Assembly (NCBI GenBank): GCA_046760105.1
Contig: JBHIDJ010000065.1
Coordinates: forward strand, 1-16,258
Direction of reading: 5' to 3'
Length of the DNA: 16,258 nt
DNA from: JBHIDJ01 sp046760105
GTDB taxonomy: Bacteria; Pseudomonadota; Gammaproteobacteria; Acidiferrobacterales; SPGG2
In this document: piece by piece, positions 1 through 5,620 of the stretch
Numbering within the stretch: the first letter of the stretch is position 1
Layout: the number at the start of each line of letters is the position of its first letter
Made by a program: the position numbers and the translations under genes
Notes under the pieces: generated by a model
The model's input: the letters and a program-made list of their open reading frames with translations, nothing else
What the model was told of the DNA's origin: nothing
Databases searched by the model: none

Positions 1-687
1 ACGACGTGAAAACGAACTCTTGCATACCACGTCAAAAATAACATCATAGGTCTCAGCGTTTTTGGTGAAATCTTCTTGAGTGTAATCAATGACATGGTCT
101 GCACCAATCGAGCGCAGCATGTCCAATTTCTTGGTGCTGTCCACGCCAGTCACTTCAGCCCCAAAGTACCTGGCAAGCTGTACCGCAAAAGTACCTATAC
201 TTCCACCAGCTCCATTGACAAGAACTTTTTCTCCGCTCTGGATCTTTCCTTTTCTAAGAAAATGCAATGCATCAAGCCCTAAAGGAACAGCAGCAGATTC
301 CTCATAGGTCATATTGGCCGGTTTTTTTGCCACCACCCCTTCAGGCAGACATATGTACTCAGCGTAAGCACCAAAACGAGCACCCGTGCATGCAAAAACC
401 TGGTCACCTTTTTTAAATAATTTTACATCTTTGCCTACTGCTTCAATTTCCCCGGCTAGATACGCCCCTAGTATTTTTTTTCTTGGTCTTATGAGACCAA
501 AATATAGTCGAATAAGGAGCCATATTAGATTTGGGATTTTGGGACTTCGAATTTCACAGTCCCCTGCTGTTACTGTTGCTGCACGAACTTCTATCAGTAC
601 TTCATTGTCCTTGGGAGTAGGTTTTTGGACCTCTTTGAGCTGAAGAACATCCGGTGGTCCGTATTTTGTGTATACAATTGCTTTCAT
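1..687 (-). CDS. Medium-chain dehydrogenase / quinone oxidoreductase-like NAD(P)-dependent oxidoreductase, 3' end outside window
   Basis: An open frame of 229 codons starts at ATG 687 and runs off the left edge. The start has a good ribosome site (GAGGAG about six bases upstream). The protein begins MKAIVYTKYGPPDVLQLKEV, the usual start of the zinc-independent QOR branch of medium-chain dehydrogenases. Residues 1-120 form the GroES-like substrate domain. The Rossmann motif NGAGGSIGTFAVQLAR lies at about 158-173, followed by GVDSTKKLDMLRSIGADHVIDY. It probably reduces a quinone, enone or aldehyde with NAD(P)H; the substrate cannot be told from sequence. Base composition is unlike the neighbours: about 42% GC in the first 60 bases, with AAA- and AGA/ATA-rich codons. 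With the adjacent tRNA-Met 3'-end duplication this suggests horizontal acquisition (inference). About 100 C-terminal residues are missing because of the window edge. Confidence 0.88.
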   Translation of the reverse strand, partial: MKAIVYTKYGPPDVLQLKEVQKPTPKDNEVLIEVRAATVTAGDCEIRSPKIPNLIWLLIRLYFGLIRPRKKILGAYLAGEIEAVGKDVKLFKKGDQVFACTGARFGAYAEYICLPEGVVAKKPANMTYEESAAVPLGLDALHFLRKGKIQSGEKVLVNGAGGSIGTFAVQLARYFGAEVTGVDSTKKLDMLRSIGADHVIDYTQEDFTKNAETYDVIFDVVCKSSFSRR

Positions 688-831
688 GAGTCTCCTCACA
701 AGAACAGCGATATCACCACACATTACTCGGCGCCCGAGATCGGAGAACTAACTCAAGGCGGCCGAGCGTGTCTGCGAAAAGTCCCGCACTGACCATCGTG
801 CGGGTTAGACAGGGTGCGGTAACGCGTTGAT

Positions 832-851
832 GAGTTGGTGGCTACGGGTGG
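832..851 (-). repeat. 20-bp duplicate of the tRNA-Met 3' end (putative attachment site)
   Basis: Bases 832-851 are identical to 1043-1062 and in the same orientation. The shared segment covers the 3' strand of the T-stem, the 3' strand of the acceptor stem, the discriminator base and CCA of tRNA-Met, plus four bases beyond. Identity stops exactly at both ends. Duplication of a tRNA 3' end is the usual scar of tyrosine-recombinase integration, so this may be an att site. No integrase is present in the window. Confidence 0.7.
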
Positions 852-863
852 GCGAGCTGGAAA

Positions 864-957
864 CGAATGTCCAGTGAACATTCGCAGCCCAGCGAGCGGG
901 CGCACACGGATGTGCGCCCCGGACCTTGGCGCGTAGCATGATAGCGCAGCGCCAAGG
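864..957. other. Three consecutive strong hairpins, possible structured RNA
   Basis: Perfect stems are seen at 864-870/878-884 (CGAATGT with ACATTCG), 898-906/911-919 (GGGCGCACA with TGTGCGCCC, four-base loop CGGA) and 924-932/949-957 (CCTTGGCGC with GCGCCAAGG). A fourth lies upstream at 783-789/798-804 (CCCGCAC with GTGCGGG). The stems are close together and do not overlap, which favours a folded RNA or a recombination substrate over chance. Strand and function are unknown. Confidence 0.5.
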
Positions 958-968
958 CGAACCCCGAA

Positions 969-986
969 GGTGGTTCGAGTCCACCC
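969..986 (+). repeat. Inverted copy of the tRNA-Met T-arm
   Basis: These 18 bases are the exact reverse complement of 1057-1074, the T-stem and T-loop of tRNA-Met. The copy folds as GGTGG, TTCGAGT, CCACC. It is followed by AACCAGG and then a T-run at 993-997. There is no seven-base acceptor strand after the T-stem, so it is not the end of an intact second tRNA. Confidence 0.75.
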
Positions 987-1046
987 AACCAGGTTTTTGT
1001 TGCGTCCCTCTTAAAGTTGCATGAACGAATGAACGAAAAATCGAGT

Positions 1047-1123
1047 TGGTGGCTACGGGTGGACTCGAACCACCGACACCGGCATTATGAGTGCCGTGCT
1101 CTAACCGCCTGAGCTACGTAGCC
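1047..1123 (-). tRNA. tRNA-Met, elongator type, anticodon CAT
   Basis: The minus strand from 1123 reads as a 77-nt cloverleaf. The acceptor stem is GGCTACG paired with CGTAGCC, the anticodon stem is CGGCA/TGCCG around loop CTCATAA (anticodon CAT), the T-stem is GGTGG/CCACC with loop TTCGAGT, then A and an encoded CCA. The 5' end, D-arm and loop resemble E. coli elongator tRNA-Met: the acceptor is fully paired, unlike an initiator tRNA, whose first pair is mismatched. A lysidine-modified tRNA-Ile(CAT) is less likely given the acceptor and loop sequence. It lies downstream of ychF in the same direction, as in Pseudomonas. Confidence 0.95.
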
Positions 1124-1135
1124 AAAAATCAGGTG

Positions 1136-1259
1136 CAAGATACAAGATTCAAGATACAAGTGACAAGAGGAGAACGCTCTTCAATTAAGGATTTACTTGT
1201 ATCTTGGATCTTGGACCTTGTATCTGCATTTACCCTTGTATCTTGTAACTTGTATCTTG
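1136..1259. repeat. Facing arrays of 7-bp-phased CAAGNNN repeats (locus A)
   Basis: Left arm: CAAG occurs at 1136, 1143, 1150, 1157 and 1164, exactly every seven bases, with three mostly A/T-biased variable bases between. Right arm: the complement CTTG occurs at 1196, 1203, 1210, 1217 and again at 1235, 1242, 1249, 1256, also with exact 7-bp spacing and one phase break. The arms face each other, so 1134-1146 is the perfect reverse complement of 1249-1261. The array lies in the gap between ychF and tRNA-Met. Heptanucleotide tandem repeats (STRR) are known from cyanobacteria; whether this is related is unknown. Confidence 0.85.
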
Positions 1260-1268
1260 CATCTGATT

Positions 1269-2360
1269 TTAAACATTAAACCGGAAATGAATGACGTCGC
1301 CGTCCTGCACGACATAGTCTTTCCCCTCGAGCTTTAGGTGGCCGGCCTCCTTGGCGCCGTGTTCACCGTTAAACTTCACGTAGTCTCCATAGCTGATGAC
1401 CTCGGCCCGTATGAATCCACGCTCAAAGTCGGAGTGAATCACGCCGGCTGCCCCGGGGGCAAGCGTGCCCGCACGCACGGTCCACGCGCGTACTTCGTTA
1501 GATTGCGTACTGAAGAACGTAAGCAATCCAAGTAGCCGGTAACCTGCCTGGATGACGCGATCCAAACCTGGCTCCTTCAGCCCCATATCGGCCAAAAACA
1601 GACGCTTGTCCTCGGTGCTCATATCCGCGAGCTCTGCTTCCACGCCCGCACACAACGCAACCACCTCAGCGCCCTCCGCTTTAGCAATCTGTCGCACAGC
1701 GTCTAGATAAGGGTTTTCGCTAAGACCTTCTTCGCTCACATTAGCGATGTAGAGCGTGGGCTTGGCGGTAAGCAGGTTCAGCGGCTTTAACAACTGCGTG
1801 CTTTCCTTATCGCGCTCCATAGCGCGTGCAGGGCGCGCGTTGTTTAAATGCTCATGCACGCGACCGAGTAGGTCGCCCAACCGGATGGAATCCTTGTCGC
1901 CCGCCCTGGCTGCCTTCTCCGCCCGCTCGCGCCCCTTGGCCACCGTCGCTAGATCTGCTAACGCCAGTTCCGTGTTGACAATCTCTATATCAGACCGAGG
2001 GTCTAGACGGCCGGTTACGTGCGTCACGTTCTCCTCCTCGAAGCAGCGCACGACGTGGGCGATGGCGTCCACCTCCCGTATATGTGCGAGGAACTGATTC
2101 CCTAAGCCTTCACCCTTCGACGCACCGGCAACCAGCCCGGCGATGTCCACGAACTCTATCGTCGTCGGCACCACTTTTTCAGGTGTGGCGATATCAGCGA
2201 CGCGCTCAAGACGTTCGTCGGGCACGGTCACAATGCCGACGTTTGGCTCGATCGTACAGAACGGGTAGTTCTCGGCCGGGATAGACGCGCGCGTAAGTGC
2301 GTTAAAAAGCGTCGACTTGCCGACGTTAGGCAGACCGACAATTCCACATTTGAAACCCAT
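1269..2360 (-). CDS. ychF: Redox-regulated ribosome-associated ATPase YchF (OLA1 family)
   Basis: The 363-residue product has the usual length for YchF/OLA1. The P-loop GLPNVGKST is at about residues 9-17, in the N-terminal Obg-type GTPase fold. The Walker B region is DIAGLV (about 72-77) and SKGEGLGNQFLAHIREVDAI follows. The base-recognition motif is NVSE instead of NKxD, which makes this subfamily prefer ATP to GTP. The C-terminal TGS domain ends in KDYVVQDGDVIHFRFNV. YchF binds ribosomes and affects translation and oxidative-stress responses in E. coli. It follows pth in the same direction, separated by 136 bp of repeat-rich DNA, so it may have its own promoter there. Confidence 0.97.
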   Translation of the reverse strand: MGFKCGIVGLPNVGKSTLFNALTRASIPAENYPFCTIEPNVGIVTVPDERLERVADIATPEKVVPTTIEFVDIAGLVAGASKGEGLGNQFLAHIREVDAIAHVVRCFEEENVTHVTGRLDPRSDIEIVNTELALADLATVAKGRERAEKAARAGDKDSIRLGDLLGRVHEHLNNARPARAMERDKESTQLLKPLNLLTAKPTLYIANVSEEGLSENPYLDAVRQIAKAEGAEVVALCAGVEAELADMSTEDKRLFLADMGLKEPGLDRVIQAGYRLLGLLTFFSTQSNEVRAWTVRAGTLAPGAAGVIHSDFERGFIRAEVISYGDYVKFNGEHGAKEAGHLKLEGKDYVVQDGDVIHFRFNV

Positions 2361-2366
2361 GGAACG

Positions 2367-2492
2367 TAGTCTCGAGTCTGGAGTCTTGAGTCTAAAGGGT
2401 TGAGTCTAGGACTTTCTCTTTGGGTCCTCAAACCAGCATCAACGCCTCCATCCCGACACCACTCCGCACTCCAGACTCGAGCCTGCGGACTC
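2367..2492. repeat. Facing arrays of 7-bp-phased GAGTNNN repeats (locus B)
   Basis: Left arm: TAGT at 2367 and GAGT at 2374, 2381, 2388 and 2402 lie on one 7-bp grid; the slot at 2395 is degenerate. Right arm: the complement ACTC is at 2461, 2468, 2475 and 2489, with 2482 degenerate. Bases 2371-2384 are a perfect 14-bp reverse complement of 2468-2481. The architecture is the same as at 1136-1259 but with a different four-base core (GAGT instead of CAAG). It fills almost the whole gap between pth and ychF. Confidence 0.85.
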
Positions 2493-2496
2493 CAGT

Positions 2497-3078
2497 CTAA
2501 GAATGCGTGTGCAGGATGTTCATGGCGTGTTGATAGCGCCCATGTATGATGTCGCTGATGAGATCGAGGGCGTTTCGAACAGCCTCGTCGACGAGGGTCT
2601 GCTCAGCAGCTGGCGCCCGTTTCAAGACGTAGTCGACCGCGTCTTCGCCGAGCTCCGGGCGTCCGATCCCGATGCGCAGCCGCACAAAATTCTTTGATGC
2701 GAGCTTCTCGCCAATGTCGCGCAGCCCATTGTGTCCACCGTCGCCTCCGCCTTGTTTCAGCCTCACGGTGCCGGGCGCTAGGTCTAAATCGTCGTGTACC
2801 ACCAGGATCTGCTCTGGGGGAATCTTGTAGTAATAAGCGAACCGGACGACCGCGTCGCCGCTGTGATTCATGAATGTCGTCGGCGCCAGCAGCCACACAC
2901 TGCTGCCGCCAATCGTTACTCTGCCGACCTGGGCGTGAAAGCGATTGTTCTGCCGTAGCGCACCGCCGACGTCTTCTAACAGGGCATCAAGAAAACGGAA
3001 CCCGGCGTTGTGCCGGGTCTCCGTATATTCGGCGCCGGGATTGCCCACGCCAACGATGAGGGTGATCTCCTGGGTCAT
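2497..3078 (-). CDS. pth: Peptidyl-tRNA hydrolase
   Basis: The 193-residue product matches bacterial Pth in length and motifs. It releases the peptide from peptidyl-tRNAs that drop off ribosomes and recycles the tRNA. Catalytic and binding residues are visible: N13 in GVGNPG, H23 in TRHNAGF (the catalytic histidine), N71 in TFMNHSG, D96 in VVHDDLDL and the asparagine of GGHNGLRDI (about 117). These correspond to E. coli N10, H20, N68, D93 and N114. It begins 26 bp after rplY in the same direction, so the two are probably co-transcribed, as in many Gammaproteobacteria. Confidence 0.97.
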   Translation of the reverse strand: MTQEITLIVGVGNPGAEYTETRHNAGFRFLDALLEDVGGALRQNNRFHAQVGRVTIGGSSVWLLAPTTFMNHSGDAVVRFAYYYKIPPEQILVVHDDLDLAPGTVRLKQGGGDGGHNGLRDIGEKLASKNFVRLRIGIGRPELGEDAVDYVLKRAPAAEQTLVDEAVRNALDLISDIIHGRYQHAMNILHTHS

Positions 3079-3104
3079 CGCTCAGGCGGCAACACGGGCG
3101 TTCA

Positions 3105-3794
3105 CTATCCTTCTTTCGGCTCTTCCGTCGCTGCTGCTGGGACCTCCGCTTCGGGCGCGGCCTCGCCCTCGATCTCTTCCTCGGCTACCTCCTCTTCTGG
3201 GACTTCCTCCTCGACCACCCGGACCACGACGATCGTAGCGACCGCCAAGTCCTCGCCGCCGTGAGCCAGGCTCGTGATCGTTACACCTTCCGGCAACGCC
3301 ATATCGGATAGATGAACCGACTCACCGATATGCAAATGCGAAATATCAGCTGTGAGGAACTCGGGCAGCTGGTGTGGGAGACAGGATATGTCGACTTCCG
3401 TCATCAAGCGAGACACGATTCCGCCTTGCTGCTTCACACCGGGAGCCACGTCCTCGCCCTCGACATGGATCGGTACTAGCATGTGCAGCTTTTCCGTTGC
3501 ACTAATGCGCTGCAGATCGATATGCACGACCCGCGGCCTGAAAGGATGCATCTGCACATCACGCAGTATCGCCTGGTCAGCTTCGCCATCCACCTTCACC
3601 GTCAGGATGGACGTGTGAAATGCTTCGTTCTCGAGGTGATGGTAGATCGCGTCGTGGTCCAAAGTAAGCATGAGCGGATCTTTGCTGCCACCGTAAAGCA
3701 CAGCAGGAACCTTGCCGGCCCGGCGAAGCCGACGGTTCACAGCGGTGCCCTTACTCTCACGTCTTTCACCCGTTAGCTCGAACTTCGTAGTCAT
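3105..3794 (-). CDS. rplY: 50S ribosomal protein L25, long (Ctc/TL5) form
   Basis: The 229-residue protein begins MTTKFELTGERRESKGTAVN. The 5S-rRNA-binding L25 domain covers about residues 1-95 (RRLRRAGKVPAVLYGG), followed by the C-terminal beta domain of the Ctc/TL5 type. It ends in a very acidic tail (about 190-229) rich in EEE, P and A. It binds 5S rRNA in the central protuberance. I chose ATG 3794 because GGGAGAAG lies just upstream and the N-terminus fits the family; a longer frame back to 3851 would overlap prs and adds residues unlike L25. The acidic alanine-proline tail is typical of the long form. Confidence 0.95.
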   Translation of the reverse strand: MTTKFELTGERRESKGTAVNRRLRRAGKVPAVLYGGSKDPLMLTLDHDAIYHHLENEAFHTSILTVKVDGEADQAILRDVQMHPFRPRVVHIDLQRISATEKLHMLVPIHVEGEDVAPGVKQQGGIVSRLMTEVDISCLPHQLPEFLTADISHLHIGESVHLSDMALPEGVTITSLAHGGEDLAVATIVVVRVVEEEVPEEEVAEEEIEGEAAPEAEVPAAATEEPKEG

Positions 3795-3813
3795 TGATCT
3801 TCTCCCACAACCA

Positions 3814-3841
3814 CTTCTATCTTGCAACTTGTATCTTGCAC
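3814..3841. repeat. Single-arm 7-bp-phased CTTG repeat (locus C)
   Basis: CTTC at 3814 and CTTG at 3821, 3828 and 3835 lie on one 7-bp grid between the prs stop and the rplY start. Bases 3821-3845 match 1242-1266 of locus A at 23 of 25 positions, so the two share an origin. No facing arm is visible here. Confidence 0.75.
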
Positions 3842-3847
3842 CTGAAG

Positions 3848-4798
3848 TCACTCCATAAACAGCGACGTCACCGATTCCTCCTCCGCGATGCGACGTATAG
3901 TTTCAGCGAGCAGTTCGGCGATACTGAGTTGTCTGATTCGCTTACAGGCCTGAGCCGCGTTATGTAACGGTATCGTGTCCGTCACGACGATTTCGTCCAA
4001 CTCCGAGTTTGCGATCGTCTTTACCGCGCTACCCGATAACACCGGGTGGGTACAATAGGACACGACCCGTCTGGCGCCGTTCTCTTTCAACGCGGTCGCC
4101 GCCTCACACAGCGTATTGCCGGTATCCACCATGTCGTCCATGAGTATACAACTGCGATCCTTAACGTCGCCGATAATATGCATGATCTTGGCTTCGTTGG
4201 GTCGCGGCCGTCTTTTATCGATAATGGCAAGCTCGGTTTCCAGCTGTTTCGCCATCGCGCGTGCGCGCACTACGCCTCCAACGTCCGGCGATACTACCAA
4301 CAGATTCTCATACTCGTGCTTCCAGATATCTCCGAGCAAAACCGGCGCTGCGTAGATGTTGTCAGTTGGGATATCAAAGAATCCCTGAATCTGGTCGGCG
4401 TGCAGGTCCATGGTCAAAACCCGGTCAGCGCCGGCGGCCGTAATCATCTTTGCGACCAGCTTGGCCGAGATCGCCACGCGCGCCGTGCGTGGCCGTCGGT
4501 CCTGGCGTGCATACCCGTAGTAGGGGATGACTGCGGTGATACGCGCCGCGGAAGAACGCCTGATGGCGTCCATCATGATAAGCAACTCCATCAGGTTGTC
4601 GTTACTGGGGCCGCAGGTAGATTGCATAATAAAGACATCCTTGCCACGCACGTGCTCCATGATCTCTACCATCGTTTCGCCATCACTGAAGCGCGAAACG
4701 ACCGCCTTTCCCAGCGGGATGCCGAGTCGGCGTGTGACCGACTCCGCCAGCGCCGGGTTGGCGTTCCCGGTAAACACGGTCATGTTGTCAACGGGCAC
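3848..4798 (-). CDS. prs: Ribose-phosphate pyrophosphokinase (PRPP synthetase)
   Basis: Prs makes PRPP from ribose 5-phosphate and ATP for nucleotide, histidine and tryptophan synthesis. Visible motifs are NPALAESV near the start, QSTCGPSNDNLMELL, the ATP site YARQDRR, MDLHADQIQGFFDIP, VVSPDVGG, and the PRPP loop DDMVDTGNT. I set the start at GTG 4798, giving 316 residues beginning (M)PVDNMTVFTGNANP. It aligns with E. coli MPDMKLFAGNATP and has GGGGAG six to seven bases upstream. TTG 4813 lies inside that ribosome site and ATG 4783 is the only other option. The order tRNA-Gln, prs, rplY, pth is the conserved one. Confidence 0.96.
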   Translation of the reverse strand: MPVDNMTVFTGNANPALAESVTRRLGIPLGKAVVSRFSDGETMVEIMEHVRGKDVFIMQSTCGPSNDNLMELLIMMDAIRRSSAARITAVIPYYGYARQDRRPRTARVAISAKLVAKMITAAGADRVLTMDLHADQIQGFFDIPTDNIYAAPVLLGDIWKHEYENLLVVSPDVGGVVRARAMAKQLETELAIIDKRRPRPNEAKIMHIIGDVKDRSCILMDDMVDTGNTLCEAATALKENGARRVVSYCTHPVLSGSAVKTIANSELDEIVVTDTIPLHNAAQACKRIRQLSIAELLAETIRRIAEEESVTSLFME

Positions 4799-4879
4799 GG
4801 CTGGTCTCCCCAACGACTACTCGTAGTCGTTAGTAACGCGATACGAAGCAGGTGTGCGTCGACCGCTTCATCTGCAAAA

Positions 4880-4954
4880 TGGCTGGGGTGCCAGGATTCG
4901 AACCTGGGAATGCCGGAATCAAAATCCGGTGCCTTACCGCTTGGCTACACCCCA
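4880..4954 (-). tRNA. tRNA-Gln, anticodon TTG
   Basis: The minus strand from 4954 gives a 75-nt cloverleaf. The acceptor is TGGGGTG paired with CACCCCA, followed by G and an encoded CCA. The anticodon stem CCGGA/TCCGG encloses loop TTTTGAT, giving anticodon TTG. The T-arm CCAGG/CCTGG has loop TTCGAAT. It is close to E. coli tRNA-Gln. It lies upstream of prs, the standard place in this block. Confidence 0.96.
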
Positions 4955-5020
4955 ATAGACTACATCTTTCGCTCGCTAAATCAGAATCTTGGCCGGGGCG
5001 AGGATACTGTTAACCGGTGG

Positions 5021-5040
5021 AGGCTTCAAGGTGGAAGCCT
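5021..5040. repeat. 7-bp inverted repeat in the tRNA-Gln/merR-like gap
   Basis: AGGCTTC (5021-5027) and GAAGCCT (5034-5040) form a perfect stem with a six-base loop. It lies behind the merR-like gene in its direction and is not followed by a T-run, so it is at best a weak terminator. On the minus strand TTGACA precedes it, but no -10 box follows. The rest of the 201-bp gap holds nothing I recognise. Confidence 0.35.
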
Positions 5041-5155
5041 GTCAATCTGCCGTGCCCTCTGTCCTGTCGGAATGGCTCAATGTCGCCCGCCTTGATTAGC
5101 CAGGCCGCGCCATCTCCCAGATAAGTCTCAAGTAGCCCTATTCCTCGCAGTGCTT

Positions 5156-5566
5156 CTACAAAGATAGCTGCGCAGGCCGAGATAAGACCTCGATCATTGG
5201 GCAATCCGGCACCTTACCGCCTTCGCATTGTGCTGCCATATCCTTTAGCACCTTCTCCAGTCTTCTGAGGTCCGCGATCCGCCGCCGTACGCCTTCCAGG
5301 TGCTCCAAAGTCATCGCCTTGACATCCGCGCACGTGTAATCACCGCGATCAACAAAACACAAGAGCCCGCGCACTTGATCCAGAGTGAACCCAAGAGCCC
5401 GGCTTCGGCAAACGAAGTTCAGTCGCTTCAGGTGCTCTTCACCGTAGAGCCGGTGTCCGCCTTGCGTGCGCGGGGGCTCCGGCATTACACCGATACGCTC
5501 GTAGTAACGGATCGTCTCTATGTTGCATCCCGTGCGTTCCGACAGCGTCCCAATAGTGATTCGTAA
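5156..5566 (-). CDS. merR: MerR-family regulator with mercury-type cysteine triad; start codon unresolved
   Basis: The frame reads RITIGTLSERTG from 5563, then NIETIRYYERIGV, the MerR winged-helix signature, then GGHRLYGEEHLKRLNFV and a dimerisation helix. Three cysteines sit at about C79 (YTCADV), C114 (AAQCEGG) and C122 (DCPMIEVL). Their arrangement is that of MerR C82, C117 and C126, which bind Hg(II); the last gap is one residue shorter. It should bend the divergent promoter at 5585-5615. Its length (about 136) is slightly below Tn501 MerR. Oddity: the codon where homologs start is TTA at 5566, and no ATG, GTG or TTG occurs in frame before the upstream stop; only CTG 5581 is available. 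ATG 5485 would delete the DNA-binding helices. A non-canonical start, a mutation or an assembly error are possible. Confidence 0.85.
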   Translation of the reverse strand, partial: LRITIGTLSERTGCNIETIRYYERIGVMPEPPRTQGGHRLYGEEHLKRLNFVCRSRALGFTLDQVRGLLCFVDRGDYTCADVKAMTLEHLEGVRRRIADLRRLEKVLKDMAAQCEGGKVPDCPMIEVLSRPAQLSL

Positions 5567-5584
5567 TGCGTGTGGACCCAGATG

Positions 5585-5615
5585 TTGAACCTGTAGTTAC
5601 TACAGGTCTTATAGT
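5585..5615 (+). promoter_or_regulatory. MerR-type promoter/operator with 19-bp spacer and near-perfect dyad
   Basis: A -35 box TTGAAC (5585-5590) and a -10 box TATAGT (5610-5615) are separated by 19 bp, the overlong spacer typical of MerR-family promoters. The dyad ACCTGTAGT-T-ACTACAGGT (5589-5607) fills the spacer. A MerR-type activator untwists such promoters. It lies between the divergent merR-like gene and the merF-like gene, so it should control the latter and repress the former. Confidence 0.85.
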
Positions 5616-5620
5616 ATATC

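Larger units (their letters stand above)
688..1042. other. Non-coding, hairpin-rich interval between the oxidoreductase and tRNA-Met
   Basis: I see no credible gene in this 355-base stretch. It contains at least four strong inverted repeats (783-804, 864-884, 898-919, 924-957), a T-arm-like hairpin (969-985) followed by five Ts (993-997), and a 20-bp copy of the tRNA-Met 3' end (832-851). The spacing of strong hairpins is much denser than in the other gaps of this window. It may encode a structured RNA, or be the relic of a small element integrated at the tRNA. It matches no RNA family I can recognise. Confidence 0.6.

Noticed and set aside
748..810. Integron attC-like site (CTAAC ... GTTAGAC)
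   Set aside because: The right end fits GTTRRRY, but the left end fits RYYYAAC only partly and the inner L-boxes are not convincing. No integron integrase or cassette is visible.
800..830. Similarity to the RNase P RNA segment AGGGTGC...GGTAACGC
   Set aside because: The match is short, and the universally conserved GAGGAAAGTCC and other core parts of rnpB are absent nearby.
969..990. A second, plus-strand tRNA ending in CCA at about 990
   Set aside because: Only about two bases lie between the T-stem and the AACCA, so there is no acceptor stem; it is an inverted copy of the T-arm only.
1136..1259. Heptad repeats as a CRISPR array
   Set aside because: The unit is only seven bases and there are no 30-base spacers or cas genes.
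3795..3851. 19-codon upstream extension of rplY
   Set aside because: It would overlap the prs stop and the heptad repeat; ATG 3794 has a good ribosome site and the family N-terminus.
5021..5040. MerR-type operator behind the merR-like gene (TTGACA plus dyad on the minus strand)
   Set aside because: No -10 box follows at 16-20 bp and there is no gene for it to drive.
4046..5095. Plus-strand open frame of 349 codons across prs and tRNA-Gln
   Set aside because: It is antisense to prs and runs straight through tRNA-Gln; its translation has no recognisable domain. A shadow of the real genes.
5010..5204. 64-codon minus-strand frame behind and partly inside the merR-like gene
   Set aside because: It overlaps the merR-like coding end by 49 bp, has no ribosome site and no recognisable similarity.
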